Assembly (NCBI RefSeq): GCF_030056795.1
Contig: NZ_JASHKQ010000007.1
Span: 124,001-188,000 of the forward strand
From: Rhodococcus sp. IEGM 1381
GTDB taxonomy: Bacteria > Actinomycetota > Actinomycetes > Mycobacteriales > Mycobacteriaceae
Direction: 5' to 3'
DNA length: 64,000 nt
Part shown: in pieces, positions 8,755 through 17,692 of the stretch
Numbering within the stretch: the stretch's first letter is position 1
Layout: each line of letters starts with the position of its first letter
Translations under genes and position numbers: made by a program
The notes under the pieces: model-generated
The model's database searches: none
What the model was told of the DNA's origin: nothing
What the model saw: only the letters and a program-made list of their open reading frames with translations

Positions 8755-9528
8755 ATGACCGTCGCACACATAACCGGCTCGGCACGCGGAATAGGCAAAG
8801 CCATCGCGCTCCGCCTCGCACAGGACGGACATGACATCGCGCTGTCCGACCTGCCTTCGATGTCGGATGAGCTGGAGAAAACTCGGAGCGAGGTCGCCAC
8901 ACACGGAGTCAAGACCGTCGCGCTGACCGGCGATGTCAGCGATCCAGATTCGGTGCGGGCGCTCATGACCGACACCGCCGAACAGCTGGGATCGCTCGAC
9001 ATACTGGTCGCCAACGCCGGGATCGCCCAGACGAAGGCACTTCTCGACGTGACGCCGGAGGAGTACGACCGTCTCCACGCGGTCAACGGCCGCGGAATCT
9101 TCCTCTGCTACACCGAAGCAGCGCGTCAGATGATCAAGCAGGGGCACGGCGGAAAGATCATCGGAGCGTCGTCCATCGCAGGCCACAAGGGATTCGCGGT
9201 GCTCGGCATCTACAGCTCGACCAAGTTCGGTGTACGCGCCCTGACCCAGGCAGCGGCACAGGAGTGGGCGGAACACGGCATCACCGTCAACGCCTATTGC
9301 CCCGGCATCGTGGATACGAACATGTGGGTCGAGGTGGACCGCGATCTCGGTGCCATCAACGGTGTCGGGAAGGGCGAGTCGATGAAGGCAATGGCTGCCG
9401 GCATCACCCTTGGACGCGTCTCGACCGGCGACGACGTCGCAGCGTACGTCTCGTACTTGGCCGGACCCGACTCGAACTACATGACAGGACAATCCGCCCT
9501 CATCGACGGCGGCATGCTTTTCGTTTGA
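8755..9528 (+). CDS. short-chain dehydrogenase (acetoin reductase/cyclohexanol dehydrogenase-like)
   Basis: A 257-residue classical SDR. It has the cofactor motif TGSARGIG, the NAG motif (LVANAGIAQ), catalytic Ser in IGASSIAG, the YSSTK active site and the C-terminal NYMTGQSALIDGGM. A CAGGAG ribosome site precedes the ATG. In the operon it is the best candidate for oxidising the starting secondary alcohol to the ketone used by the Baeyer-Villiger monooxygenase. An acetoin/diacetyl reductase role is the alternative. Confidence 0.88.
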   Translation: MTVAHITGSARGIGKAIALRLAQDGHDIALSDLPSMSDELEKTRSEVATHGVKTVALTGDVSDPDSVRALMTDTAEQLGSLDILVANAGIAQTKALLDVTPEEYDRLHAVNGRGIFLCYTEAARQMIKQGHGGKIIGASSIAGHKGFAVLGIYSSTKFGVRALTQAAAQEWAEHGITVNAYCPGIVDTNMWVEVDRDLGAINGVGKGESMKAMAAGITLGRVSTGDDVAAYVSYLAGPDSNYMTGQSALIDGGMLFV

Positions 9529-9556
9529 TGTTCGCCTTACTCAACGTGGAGGAATG

Positions 9557-10600
9557 ATGAACTCGCTCAACCCGTCTGCATCGCACTACCAGGTTCCGAC
9601 CTTCGGTCTGTGGTACGACTTCCGCAATCCGGAACAATGGCGAAAACCTCTGGGTTCTCTCTATCGAGAATCGGTGGACCAAGTTGTCTGGGCCGAATCG
9701 CTCGGCTTCGGGTCGGCATGGTTGAGCGAGCATCATTTCGCCGAGGACGATTATGCGTCGTCTCCCCTGGTCGTTGCCGCGGCGATCGGTGCTCGGACCA
9801 AGACCATGCGCATCGGTACCAACATCATCGTGGCGGGACTACACGAACCGATGCGTCTGGCCGAGGATGCGGCAGCTCTGTCGTTCCTCACCGACAACCG
9901 TTTCGAGCTGGGACTCGGCCTCGGCTACCACGAGAAGGAATTCGCGGCGTTCGGGCGAAAGGTCAAACAGCGCCCCAGTCTTCTCGAGGATGCAATTGCT
10001 GTGATTCGGCATGCCTGGGCCGGCACCGGTGAGGCCTACGAGGGCAAACGATTCTCGGTACCTGCGTTGCCGGTGACTCCGCTACCCGAGACGGCCCCGA
10101 GAATTCTGATCGGCGCACAGTCCCCGGTGGGAATCGATCGCGCCGCACGTCTCGCAGACGGCGTCATCACGCTGCAGAACGCCCACTTCACGGACTACCA
10201 GCAGTCGATCGAGCGGCACGGGAAGAACGTGGACGATGCCCGCATCTACGCGAGCCAATGGACTGTGGTGGCCGACGATCCGGAACGCACGTGGGCCGAG
10301 GTCGGCGAACACGCGCTCTACCAGATGAACAAGTACATCGAATGGGGCTCGTTCGAGGGCCCCGATCAGCCGTCGTCGTTCGACAGCCCTCAACATCTAC
10401 TCGATGCCGGTGCCTACAAACTCCTGGACGCCTCGATGGCGGTCGACGAACTGGTGACCATGGCCACCGAGTTTCCCCAGATCCGCGACTTCCACTACTG
10501 GGCTCAGCTTCCGGGTGAGTCCGTCGAATCCGGTTCCGCTCGAATCCAATACATCGCCGACAAAGTCATACCTGAGGTCACCCGCAAGCTCGGTGGTTGA
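9557..10600 (+). CDS. luciferase-like (LLM class) flavin-dependent oxidoreductase
   Basis: A TIM-barrel flavin-dependent enzyme of about 347 residues. Family signatures include SAWLSEHHFAEDDYASSP, MRIGTNIIVAGLHEPMRLAEDAA and RFELGLGLGYHEKEF. Two adjacent ATGs exist (9554, 9557); the ribosome site GGAGG is only one base from the first, so I chose the second. It closes the monooxygenase operon with a 28-bp gap. It could be a second monooxygenase on the same pathway (type II Baeyer-Villiger enzymes belong to this family) or a flavin reductase. The substrate is unknown. Confidence 0.85.
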   Translation: MNSLNPSASHYQVPTFGLWYDFRNPEQWRKPLGSLYRESVDQVVWAESLGFGSAWLSEHHFAEDDYASSPLVVAAAIGARTKTMRIGTNIIVAGLHEPMRLAEDAAALSFLTDNRFELGLGLGYHEKEFAAFGRKVKQRPSLLEDAIAVIRHAWAGTGEAYEGKRFSVPALPVTPLPETAPRILIGAQSPVGIDRAARLADGVITLQNAHFTDYQQSIERHGKNVDDARIYASQWTVVADDPERTWAEVGEHALYQMNKYIEWGSFEGPDQPSSFDSPQHLLDAGAYKLLDASMAVDELVTMATEFPQIRDFHYWAQLPGESVESGSARIQYIADKVIPEVTRKLGG

Positions 10601-11004
10601 TCACTACGACGGCATTTTGGCTTGTGTTCCTTGTGTTCCTTGTGTGCCTGTATCTGGAGCTGCGGATGGCAGGCTGGTGTTGGTTGATCATCGTGGCATT
10701 GATCGGCGTGACCATCAATTATTGCTGGTGGTCGGTGGGGCGCGGGCAGCTTAGATTTCGTTTGGTCTTCCCGGCGGTACTCGGTGGATCGACCCTGCTG
10801 GTCTCGGCGGCTGCCGGTTGGCTCGTCCTACACACGATCTCCGTGCCCCTCGACAGCGTCGGAAACAGACGAGCAGTCTGTGGCACGATGCTCAATCCTC
10901 TTCCTGCGGAACAGTTGCGCGCGACGTGGTCCCGATCGGGCGAGCCCATTCTCGACGCAGATCCGGCGTCCACCATCAGATTGCAGCAGAGCTGCGACCG
11001 ATGA
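10597..11004 (+). CDS. small hypothetical membrane protein
   Basis: A 135-residue product beginning at a TTG that overlaps the preceding stop (TTGA). It has three likely membrane segments in the first 90 residues (ITTTAFWLVFLVFLVCLYL, GWCWLIIVALIGVTIN, LLVSAAAGWLVLHTI) and a short polar tail with two Cys. I do not recognise a family. The overlap suggests translational coupling to the flavin enzyme, but the start is uncertain and internal GTGs exist. Confidence 0.5.
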   Translation: MITTTAFWLVFLVFLVCLYLELRMAGWCWLIIVALIGVTINYCWWSVGRGQLRFRLVFPAVLGGSTLLVSAAAGWLVLHTISVPLDSVGNRRAVCGTMLNPLPAEQLRATWSRSGEPILDADPASTIRLQQSCDR

Positions 11005-11346
11005 ATCCGTTACGAGGCCGGTGACGTGCCCGGAATCCTCAGCGTCGCGCTTCTACTGGGTTGCCGGGCAGCGGGCCATCTGACGGCGCGGCCACCGGCT
11101 CGAGATCAATGGAGAGTCGCACCCGCATCTTGGGCTGCATCACAGGTGGTGCTGCCGCCTCGACCGCGGCCGCGACGTGGCCCGGTTCGCCGCCGCCGGA
11201 CTCCGTTAGCTACTTGACAGCGAACCAGCTGAATCAAGTGGCTCCGTCCGCTCGGGTCCATTCGATCGACGCACGCAGATCGCCGGACACCAGTGGATAC
11301 CCCTGGACACCGACTCGGCGCCGAGTTCGACCGTGTAAGTACCGAG
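11005..11346. other. gene-poor stretch left of the island repeat
   Basis: No convincing gene. An open frame from the ATG at 11109 begins MESRTRILGCITGG with a weak export-signal-like stretch, but it has no recognisable domain and runs into the repeat. This is probably the original chromosomal sequence downstream of tRNA-Pro. Confidence 0.4.
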
Positions 11347-11467
11347 TAGTGACACGCTCGCGGCACGCGGACAGAAAAGACGGCTCCGGATTTCTCCGAA
11401 ACCGCCTCTGACCTGCATCTATGTGTCGGGCTGACAGGAATTGAACCTGCGACCCCTTGACCCCCAG
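11347..11467. repeat. attL: 121-bp direct repeat containing the 3' half of tRNA-Pro and its terminator
   Basis: This block matches 56510-56630 at 118 of 121 positions and is fully identical from 11371 to 11467. Bases 11426-11467 equal the tRNA-Pro sequence from the anticodon loop to its 3' end (minus sense). Identity stops exactly in the anticodon loop, and no tRNA 5' half follows. The rest includes the hairpin terminator of the tRNA. This is the expected product of site-specific integration into a tRNA gene, marking the far end of a roughly 45-kb island. Confidence 0.9.
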
Positions 11468-11758
11468 CTAGATTGGCCATACTTGGATGGTCCCACCCGG
11501 ACACACCGCACAGACCTTGACCAGGCGATTTCGTCCGAACCGGTTCACGTCGATCCACACCCGTTTGAACCAAGTAGTGACACTCTCGCGGCACGCTCGA
11601 ACACCGATTGCTCCACGCGGATCCACCTCGATTCACAAACAATCATGTGGGTCCACGAGTCTGCTAAGCAACAGATTTGTCTACTTTCAAAGCAACCCAA
11701 CCTCAACACGTGAACACACGTAACTCGTTCCGAAGCTACGCCGCCGATCGACGGACCA
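11468..11758. other. island left border, with a third short att-like fragment
   Basis: No gene is visible. Bases 11575-11596 repeat the outer part of the att block (TAGTGACAC, one variable base, CTCGCGGCACGC), so a third, partial copy lies about 110 bp inside the left boundary. It could be a scar of an earlier integration. Confidence 0.45.
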
Positions 11759-12826
11759 TCACCTAGAACTCTTCTGCAACAACTCGAACGCCTTCTGCCG
11801 TCGTGCAATGAGCTTCGCATGCGTTGCGCCAACCCATTTCGACGAGTCCCCCGCATGCGCCAGCCACCGATCGACAACGGCGATTTCCCCACGCAGGTCA
11901 CCGAGCTTCCGGTAGACGATGGCCGCATTGTGTGTCCAGCCCGGCGGCGTCTCACGGACCACTATCTCCTCGACCGACCGGCCGAAGTACGCCGCTCTCA
12001 CGGGCGCATTCGCGTACTCCCGCGCCTGCTCTCGCTCTGTTGCCGCGATCACCTCAAGCATCATCTCCAACGCTTCGACGAGACAACCTTCCCTCTTCAG
12101 TCTCGCAACTTCCTCACCCCACTTCAGGAAGTGCGTGCCTCTGACCAACCCCGCCTCGTACTCGACCGCGTGAAGCTCCTCGTACTCGTTCAGAGACTCC
12201 CCTGCACGCTTCTTCCGCCACGCGGCCTCGCCCGACCCGATCGGATCCCCAGCGAACTGGTCGGGAACTACGATCATCGACACCGCTACGCTCCCCGCCT
12301 GGCCACGATCGACTCTCGTGTCAGCGTCCGAGTCGACCTCGATCCCGTACGACTCCACAGACGCAGACACCCCATCCGACCATCCTTGAGAGACCGCCCG
12401 AAGCTTCCATCGCTCCCCGGCGCGATACACCTCGACGAGCACAACGCATCTCTCCGACGTCAGCCCACCGAGCTGGTGAATTGCGTCGAACCCCTCGGCG
12501 GAACGAACCGACACGACGCCACCGTCAAAGCACGCCCGTCCCGCACTGCTTCCACCATCCGCAACCGACACCACTACTCTCGCCACGTCCACGGACAAGC
12601 GATCCAGCCTCAACTCGATCCGCCGAGCCCCCGCAAGCACAACACCTTGACAAGGAGAGCTCACTCGATTGAACAACACCAAATCCTCGTCGGACCTCGC
12701 TCGGAAGTCACGACCTACCAACACGGCCATCAACTCGGCATCGAAAACCCCCTCCTGATTTGTGAATTCGATGCTCAGGTGATTGCCACTCACCACGCAG
12801 TTTTGGCCCATCTGCAACTGCTGCAT
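11759..12826 (-). CDS. TerD-domain protein with C-terminal helical domain
   Basis: A 355-residue protein. The first ~190 residues match the TerD/tellurium-resistance fold: the opening MQQLQMGQNCVVSG, LMAVLVGRDFRARSDEDLVLFNR, and the calcium-site-like acidic loops. The C-terminal third is helical, with a TPR-like segment (HNAAIVYRKLGDLRGEIAVVD) preceded by an AEYEYANAPVR-like linker. Ter-domain proteins are linked to stress and phage resistance, often with calcium binding. It diverges from the PIN-like gene and is the first gene inside the island, so a defence or stress role is plausible but not shown. Confidence 0.75.
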   Translation of the reverse strand: MQQLQMGQNCVVSGNHLSIEFTNQEGVFDAELMAVLVGRDFRARSDEDLVLFNRVSSPCQGVVLAGARRIELRLDRLSVDVARVVVSVADGGSSAGRACFDGGVVSVRSAEGFDAIHQLGGLTSERCVVLVEVYRAGERWKLRAVSQGWSDGVSASVESYGIEVDSDADTRVDRGQAGSVAVSMIVVPDQFAGDPIGSGEAAWRKKRAGESLNEYEELHAVEYEAGLVRGTHFLKWGEEVARLKREGCLVEALEMMLEVIAATEREQAREYANAPVRAAYFGRSVEEIVVRETPPGWTHNAAIVYRKLGDLRGEIAVVDRWLAHAGDSSKWVGATHAKLIARRQKAFELLQKSSR

Positions 12827-13085
12827 GTTCCGACCCTTCGTGATTCGCGTGCGTAACTACTGGTGCAGCAGCCTAGCGACTGCGCAGGACCCATCCGGCG
12901 GCATACAGATGTTCCCCCGAACGCAGCAGCGTGTTCGTTCTTGAATCGGGCGGCGCAATCGCGAACATTTCCTGATCGACCTACAAATTTCGGGCCACGA
13001 GACTGGTAAAGCTGAGGCGTGATCGCTTGTGAAAGCCGGACGCGCCCTGACCGTCTGTGGCGGACCCCGCGGGTAGCCTGCGCTC

Positions 13086-14312
13086 GTGGACGAATCGTTT
13101 GTCGTATCCGCAGATAGTTTCAAGTACTGGCACGTCGACTACCAGACCGGCACCTTGCGAATCGTGTACCAAAGCGGGGAGGTTCACGACGCCGAACTCG
13201 ACACCGAATACCGGCCAACCAACTCCCCGGTTGCGACCTCGACATTCGATTGGGAAAAGTGGTGGATCCTGTCGACCACGACCAGGAACGACCTCATCAT
13301 TACAGAGGGATTCAACCCGACATCCCCACCCGCTCTGAAAGGCCGACCATCCGTCTATCTGGACCAAAATCGATGGCGAACCGTCGCTGACGCTATGAAC
13401 GACCCGCTACGCGTGGAAAACATCGACGAACGACACGCGGCTGAGGAGCTCATATTTCTTGCCTGCGACGCCGGCATAGTCTTGCCCCTCTCAACTGGAC
13501 ACCTCCTCGAAACGGCTGGGCTGCAAGGCGAACTACGCTATGAGATTGGTCTGGCCATGGCACGCCTCGCCGGCGGATGGCAAATCAGGCACCCGCTCGA
13601 CCTGTGGAAGCACGAGGTCGACCGCTCCATCCGACTGCACTTGGGACTCACCAAGGACTCACCCGTCCTACACCCCATCGTTACCGAACCCGGCGCGTTA
13701 TTCGGAAGGGACACGTCCCTCAGCATCACCGACGAAACACCCAACATCGACAAGTTCATGGCGATGCTGACCATGCCGAGCGTCATTCTGAGTCAACTCA
13801 TCGACCCCAAGACAATTGAAAAAGACCCGGTCACAAATTGGGTACGCCACCACGAAACCATCACCGCGCAAATCCGCGCGACGCGTCTACCGAAAGAACA
13901 ACGCCGCCAACTCGCACGACGCCGCTACTGGAACGAAAACATCGGCTTCTACACCACTGCCTACCGCCGGCTAACCAAATCCAACGACTTCCCCACCTTC
14001 AGTGACACCGATTTGACGCGAATGTTCGCTGACTCGCCCATGGTTGGGCTTGTCTCCGAACTGTTCGTTCGGCGTTTCATCGACCACAGAAATAAATGGC
14101 GACGCAACGACCTAGTCGACATGTTTCACCTGTCCAGCGCCGCCGGCTACGCAGACTACGTCTGCGCCGAAACTCATACCGGCACACAACTCCGAGAGGC
14201 CCAACGCACACTCGGACGACCCGAGAACGTCTTCACGACCCTGAGCCAGCTGGTCACGGCTCTGCGCGCCGACGGTGTGCAGGCCGACTCCGAGCGAGCC
14301 ACTTCGAACTGA
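13086..14312 (+). CDS. PIN-like domain protein, possible defence effector
   Basis: A 408-residue soluble protein starting at GTG. I do not recognise a named family, but two features recall PIN-like RNases. One is an early VYLDQNRW strand-loop (near residue 90) with an acidic Asp. The other is a late NDLVDMFHLSSAAGYADYVCAE (near residue 340), which resembles the D-x-x-H ... YAD ending of PIN domains. An acidic pair (AAEEL) lies between them. The N-terminal ~85 residues look like a beta-rich domain of their own. Neighbours are a TerD protein and a nuclease-like ORF. The PIN reading is an inference from motif spacing. Confidence 0.55.
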   Translation: MDESFVVSADSFKYWHVDYQTGTLRIVYQSGEVHDAELDTEYRPTNSPVATSTFDWEKWWILSTTTRNDLIITEGFNPTSPPALKGRPSVYLDQNRWRTVADAMNDPLRVENIDERHAAEELIFLACDAGIVLPLSTGHLLETAGLQGELRYEIGLAMARLAGGWQIRHPLDLWKHEVDRSIRLHLGLTKDSPVLHPIVTEPGALFGRDTSLSITDETPNIDKFMAMLTMPSVILSQLIDPKTIEKDPVTNWVRHHETITAQIRATRLPKEQRRQLARRRYWNENIGFYTTAYRRLTKSNDFPTFSDTDLTRMFADSPMVGLVSELFVRRFIDHRNKWRRNDLVDMFHLSSAAGYADYVCAETHTGTQLREAQRTLGRPENVFTTLSQLVTALRADGVQADSERATSN

Positions 14313-14378
14313 ACGTCCGCGCGCGTTGCGCAACGGCAATCCCTCAAAACTGCGCGTTGTCCAGCACCAGATGCGCCA

Positions 14379-15371
14379 ATGGCTCGCGTTGGTGGTGAAA
14401 TTACACCGGTGTCGTCACTGGAAGCCCACGAGTGGAAGCGGCTAGTCGGAGAACAACAGTGCATCAGGTACAACCTCAAGCCTGCTTGCGCGGAAACACA
14501 GATCGTGGAATTTGCCGGCGAACACTGTCAACACATGACGTTCGTATGGCGCGGCGGCCGTGGAACCTTGACGGTAACGTTAGATGCCTTGACATCGATT
14601 GTCTCAACCGTGCCGCGATTCAGTTGTTGCTCGGATTCAATCTGGCCAACTTGCTGGCTGATCGCGAAGTGTGTCGGTACCACCAAGTATTTTCGCCGTA
14701 TGCGAGGACATTGGTCAGGATCTGCACGCGGTCGATACTTCAGAGGTGATAGTTGTCGTGCATGCGTGGGCGACCAGCCGCGGTCCTCACGTCTGGAAAC
14801 GCAGATTTTCGACTTGCTGAATTTTGTTCTCGGAGGCGGCGAGCAAGATTTGAAGCTACCGAGCGACGGGAGAATGCACTTGGACATGCGTTTCCGCACG
14901 GCGGGCGGTGACACGATCGGACTGGAGTACGACGGAGCGTACTGGCACGCAGGCAACGAAGCCGCAGACCAAAGAAAGGCCCACAGAGTCGTCGCAGACG
15001 GGATCGCGGATCTGGTCGTGCGTATACGCGAAGACCCGCTTGCCGCACTGTCTCCCTACGATGTCGTGATTCGGCACAAGGAATCGGCACCGACAGTAGT
15101 CATCGCTACACTTCTGCACCTAGTTCACATGGCTGTGGTGGACGCGCAAACCGCGCACCGTATCTCTGCAATATTGGTGGCGTCTAGTACGGCACCGTCC
15201 ATCGAGAGCATTACGTGTGACGAGTGCTGGCTGCTCGATGGTTCGATCCGGCATGCCGAATACGAGTATCGTTGGAATGAAATTAAGCGGCGACGCCGCG
15301 CAGCCCGTCGACCTGCCGGGAAAACAGTCCGCCGAGCAAGCCAACGGCACCAAGTATTTGACAAAGATTGA
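14379..15371 (+). CDS. Vsr/DUF559-like endonuclease-fold ORF, N-terminal part doubtful
   Basis: The second half (from about 14800) contains LDMRF, IGLEYDGAYWH and a following basic helix with Lys, the spacing seen in Vsr-like PD-(D/E)XK nucleases. The first half starts at ATG 14379 with a plausible segment (HEWKRLVGEQQCIRYNLKPA). The middle (14600-14780) is Cys-rich and reads better in other frames, so the gene may carry frameshifts or the real start may lie further in. It ends against an IS21 remnant and may be truncated there. Context suggests a defence module, but a functional enzyme is not certain. Confidence 0.4.
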   Translation: MARVGGEITPVSSLEAHEWKRLVGEQQCIRYNLKPACAETQIVEFAGEHCQHMTFVWRGGRGTLTVTLDALTSIVSTVPRFSCCSDSIWPTCWLIAKCVGTTKYFRRMRGHWSGSARGRYFRGDSCRACVGDQPRSSRLETQIFDLLNFVLGGGEQDLKLPSDGRMHLDMRFRTAGGDTIGLEYDGAYWHAGNEAADQRKAHRVVADGIADLVVRIREDPLAALSPYDVVIRHKESAPTVVIATLLHLVHMAVVDAQTAHRISAILVASSTAPSIESITCDECWLLDGSIRHAEYEYRWNEIKRRRRAARRPAGKTVRRASQRHQVFDKD

Positions 15372-15374
15372 CGG

Positions 15375-15690
15375 TCATGGGAGACGACGCGGTTCTATGC
15401 CGGCCCGACACTGGTCGGTATCGACGAACTCGGCTACGTTCCACAACCGGGAGAATCAGCCTCAGCCATGTTTCAAGTTGTCTCGCAACGGTGAATGAAG
15501 ACATCGATCGTGATTGCCGGTAATCGTGGTGTCGGTTCGTGGGGAACGGTTCTCGGTGATGACACCGTCGCAGCAGCCGTGCCCAATCTCCTCTTACATC
15601 GATCGGTAGTCCTCGACATGTCCGGTGGTTGCTACCGGCTCCGTGAACACCACGCACGATCGGAGCAACTCCGGAAACCGTCACCGGGAC
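15375..15690 (+). pseudogene. IstB-like ATPase remnant of an IS21-family element
   Basis: One frame reads TTRFYAGPTLVGIDELGYVP, then ASAMFQVVSQR, an in-frame TGA at 15492-15494, and continues KTSIVIAGNRGVGSWGTVLG ... LLHRSVVLDMSGGCYRLREHHA. This is the C-terminal half of the IS21 helper ATPase IstB (Walker B and sensor regions). The N-terminal half, the IstA transposase and the terminal repeats are absent, so it is a dead fragment. Confidence 0.75.
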
Positions 15691-15952
15691 CCGTCAACCG
15701 CTATAGTGAAGACCGCTCACGAGTAGGGAATCTCAGTGAGCGCGGTTGGGGAATTTCGCTGAGCCTCGTCATGCCAGCGTCTGAACCCATCGTTGAGCAC
15801 GCTCATTCTTGATTTAGTGGGCCACTAGATCGTTGTCTCAGACCGACTGCGCCATTCAGGGTCCGTTCACGCACCCCCCAACAGTAAGTTTTTGAGATCC
15901 CTGCGAATAGGGAAATGTGCCCGCTGACCGTCCGTCTTGCGGGGAGGGTATT
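15691..15952. other. intergenic stretch, no gene seen
   Basis: The open frame from the IstB remnant continues to 15812 but has no family character. Nothing else is visible. Confidence 0.5.
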
Positions 15953-16429
15953 TCACGTTCCGTCGATGCGTGCGCGGTAGACGCGACTCAGCAGTTCGCA
16001 TAGGTGCGAGTACTCGGCCGAGCTGAGTGGCGAGAAGAAGTCGGATTTTTCCGACCGTAGCCGATCCGTGATCGTTTCCATCAGACTCGTCCCCTTGCTG
16101 CTGATGCGAAGCATCTTCGCTCGGGCGTCACCTATGTCCGGTTCGACCAGTAACAGACCACGACCGGTCAGACCTGAAACGGTGGGCACGGCGTTTCGTG
16201 CGTCGATCGCCGCTCTGCCCGCCACGTCACGTTGCCTCAGACGGGCCCCCTCGCTGAGCACCGTGAGGATCGTGAACTCCGCCTGAGTGAGGCCCACCTC
16301 GGTAATGACTATCTTCCAATTGCCTTCCGCCATTGCGCCCAAGCGTGCGAGCAAGAACCCGCCGCCGTGTTCATAACCAGGCGTGCCGTCCTTGCGCTGC
16401 GGGAGACCCGCACTCCGTATGGTAGACAT
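15953..16429 (-). CDS. MarR-family transcriptional regulator
   Basis: A 158-residue winged-helix protein. It shows the MarR core: GLTQAEFTILTVLSEG, the recognition region RQRDVAGRAAIDARNAVPTVSGLTGRGLL, and the wing EPDIGDARAKMLRISSKG. Its annotated ATG lies five bases from that of the divergent alpha/beta hydrolase, so promoters and operators must overlap coding sequence, or the true start is a later codon. It probably represses the hydrolase. Confidence 0.85.
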   Translation of the reverse strand: MSTIRSAGLPQRKDGTPGYEHGGGFLLARLGAMAEGNWKIVITEVGLTQAEFTILTVLSEGARLRQRDVAGRAAIDARNAVPTVSGLTGRGLLLVEPDIGDARAKMLRISSKGTSLMETITDRLRSEKSDFFSPLSSAEYSHLCELLSRVYRARIDGT

Positions 16430-16434
16430 GATTT

Positions 16435-17289
16435 ATGTGTACCAGACTCCACCACACTCGAGTCCCTATCTCCGATGGAACTATCCATGTGGTCGAGTCC
16501 GGCCCGGTTTCCGCGGACCCGATCGTCTTTTTGCACGGCTGGCCCGAGGACTGGTCTGCTTGGACCCAGATCATGGAACTGGCCGGTGATAAGTACCGGT
16601 GCATCGCCCTCGATCTGCCAGGCGTCGGCGGCTCACGCCTGGTTGCCCCACGAGGTGACAAGTTCTACCTAGCTGGCTTGATCCACGAACTCATCACTGC
16701 ACTCGACCTGCAGAACGTCACACTCGTCGGACACGACGCCGGCGGTATGGTCACCTTCGCCTACCTGAAACAATTCCTGACACTTCGCAGCGCCATCATC
16801 ATGGACACCGTCATCCCCGGCATCCCACCCTGGGAGAGCGCGCTGACGAACCCCTACATCTGGCACTTCGCCTTCCACTCCATACCGGCGCTACCCGAGA
16901 AACTCGTGCAAAACAACGTTCGGTCCTACTTCGATTACTTCTACGACGCCATCTCCGCCAATCCGGAGGCCATACCGGAGCCGGCACGTAACCGGTACGC
17001 GGCGAGCTACACCGACCCGGGGGCCCTAACGCAGGGATTCGAGTTCTACCGCGCTTTCCGCACAGACGCAGACGACAACAACCGCTCTACCGATGAGATC
17101 TCCACGCCAACCCTCTACCTGCGCGGCAGCAGCGAAGGTGGGAACCTCGCCGACTACGCGACCGGATTCCGCAACGCTGGCCTGACGAACTTGAACACGG
17201 GCACCATCGAAAGCGCGGGACACTTCGCGCCCGAGGAAGCACCCGAGCAAGTCTGGAAAGCAATTACCTCGCACCTCGCCCAACTATGA
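16435..17289 (+). CDS. alpha/beta hydrolase (epoxide hydrolase-like)
   Basis: A 284-residue alpha/beta hydrolase fold. It has the oxyanion motif FLHGWPEDW, nucleophile elbow VGHDAGG with Asp (as in epoxide hydrolases and haloalkane dehalogenases) and a final His in SAGHFAPEE. The cap region contains FDYFYDAI and YAASYTDPGALTQGFEFYRAF, typical of the epoxide hydrolase subfamily. It diverges from a MarR regulator that is likely its controller. The start may lie a few codons downstream because the two start codons almost touch. Confidence 0.85.
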   Translation: MCTRLHHTRVPISDGTIHVVESGPVSADPIVFLHGWPEDWSAWTQIMELAGDKYRCIALDLPGVGGSRLVAPRGDKFYLAGLIHELITALDLQNVTLVGHDAGGMVTFAYLKQFLTLRSAIIMDTVIPGIPPWESALTNPYIWHFAFHSIPALPEKLVQNNVRSYFDYFYDAISANPEAIPEPARNRYAASYTDPGALTQGFEFYRAFRTDADDNNRSTDEISTPTLYLRGSSEGGNLADYATGFRNAGLTNLNTGTIESAGHFAPEEAPEQVWKAITSHLAQL

Positions 17290-17652
17290 GCGACCCGGCA
17301 CCGCACACCTCGCAAATGGATCGGCCGACACCCTCGTGCGTTTGCGGTTGGGATTGCGGGCAGTTGGGGCTCCATTCAGCTCGAATCGATAAATTCTGGC
17401 GTCTCGTAACCTGTGTGTCGGCTCCGGCCCCAGAACCGTCGGGTCTAGTAATTCCTGCGACTCATTTCCAGATCCATCGCGATGAGTCGGATTAGGGATG
17501 ATTATTGTGCGTCGAATCGTTGCTACTACGCGGTCAGTTAGTGCAGCCAAGGCGTTTCGTCACCCAGCTCTCATGTTCCTCGATTACGTCCAACTAGTTC
17601 CGAATCAGACAAACAACATCAAAGATTTTTGCCAACGCTTCACTAGTCCTAG

Positions 17653-17673
17653 TTTACCGGTAACGCGACGTAT
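17653..17673. repeat. type B island repeat, site 1 (TTACCGGTAAC core)
   Basis: The 21 bases are identical to 22722-22742. They centre on the palindrome TTACCGGTAA followed by CGCGACGTAT. The site lies between the stop of the hydrolase and the end of a minus-strand ORF. The rest of 17290-17692 holds no recognisable gene. Confidence 0.6.
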
Positions 17674-17692
17674 CTGACTGCGACCAATTGGC

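Noticed and set aside
11819..12856. 345-codon plus-strand ORF opposite the TerD-domain gene
   Set aside because: It is rich in Arg, His and Pro and is antisense to a gene with recognisable TerD motifs.
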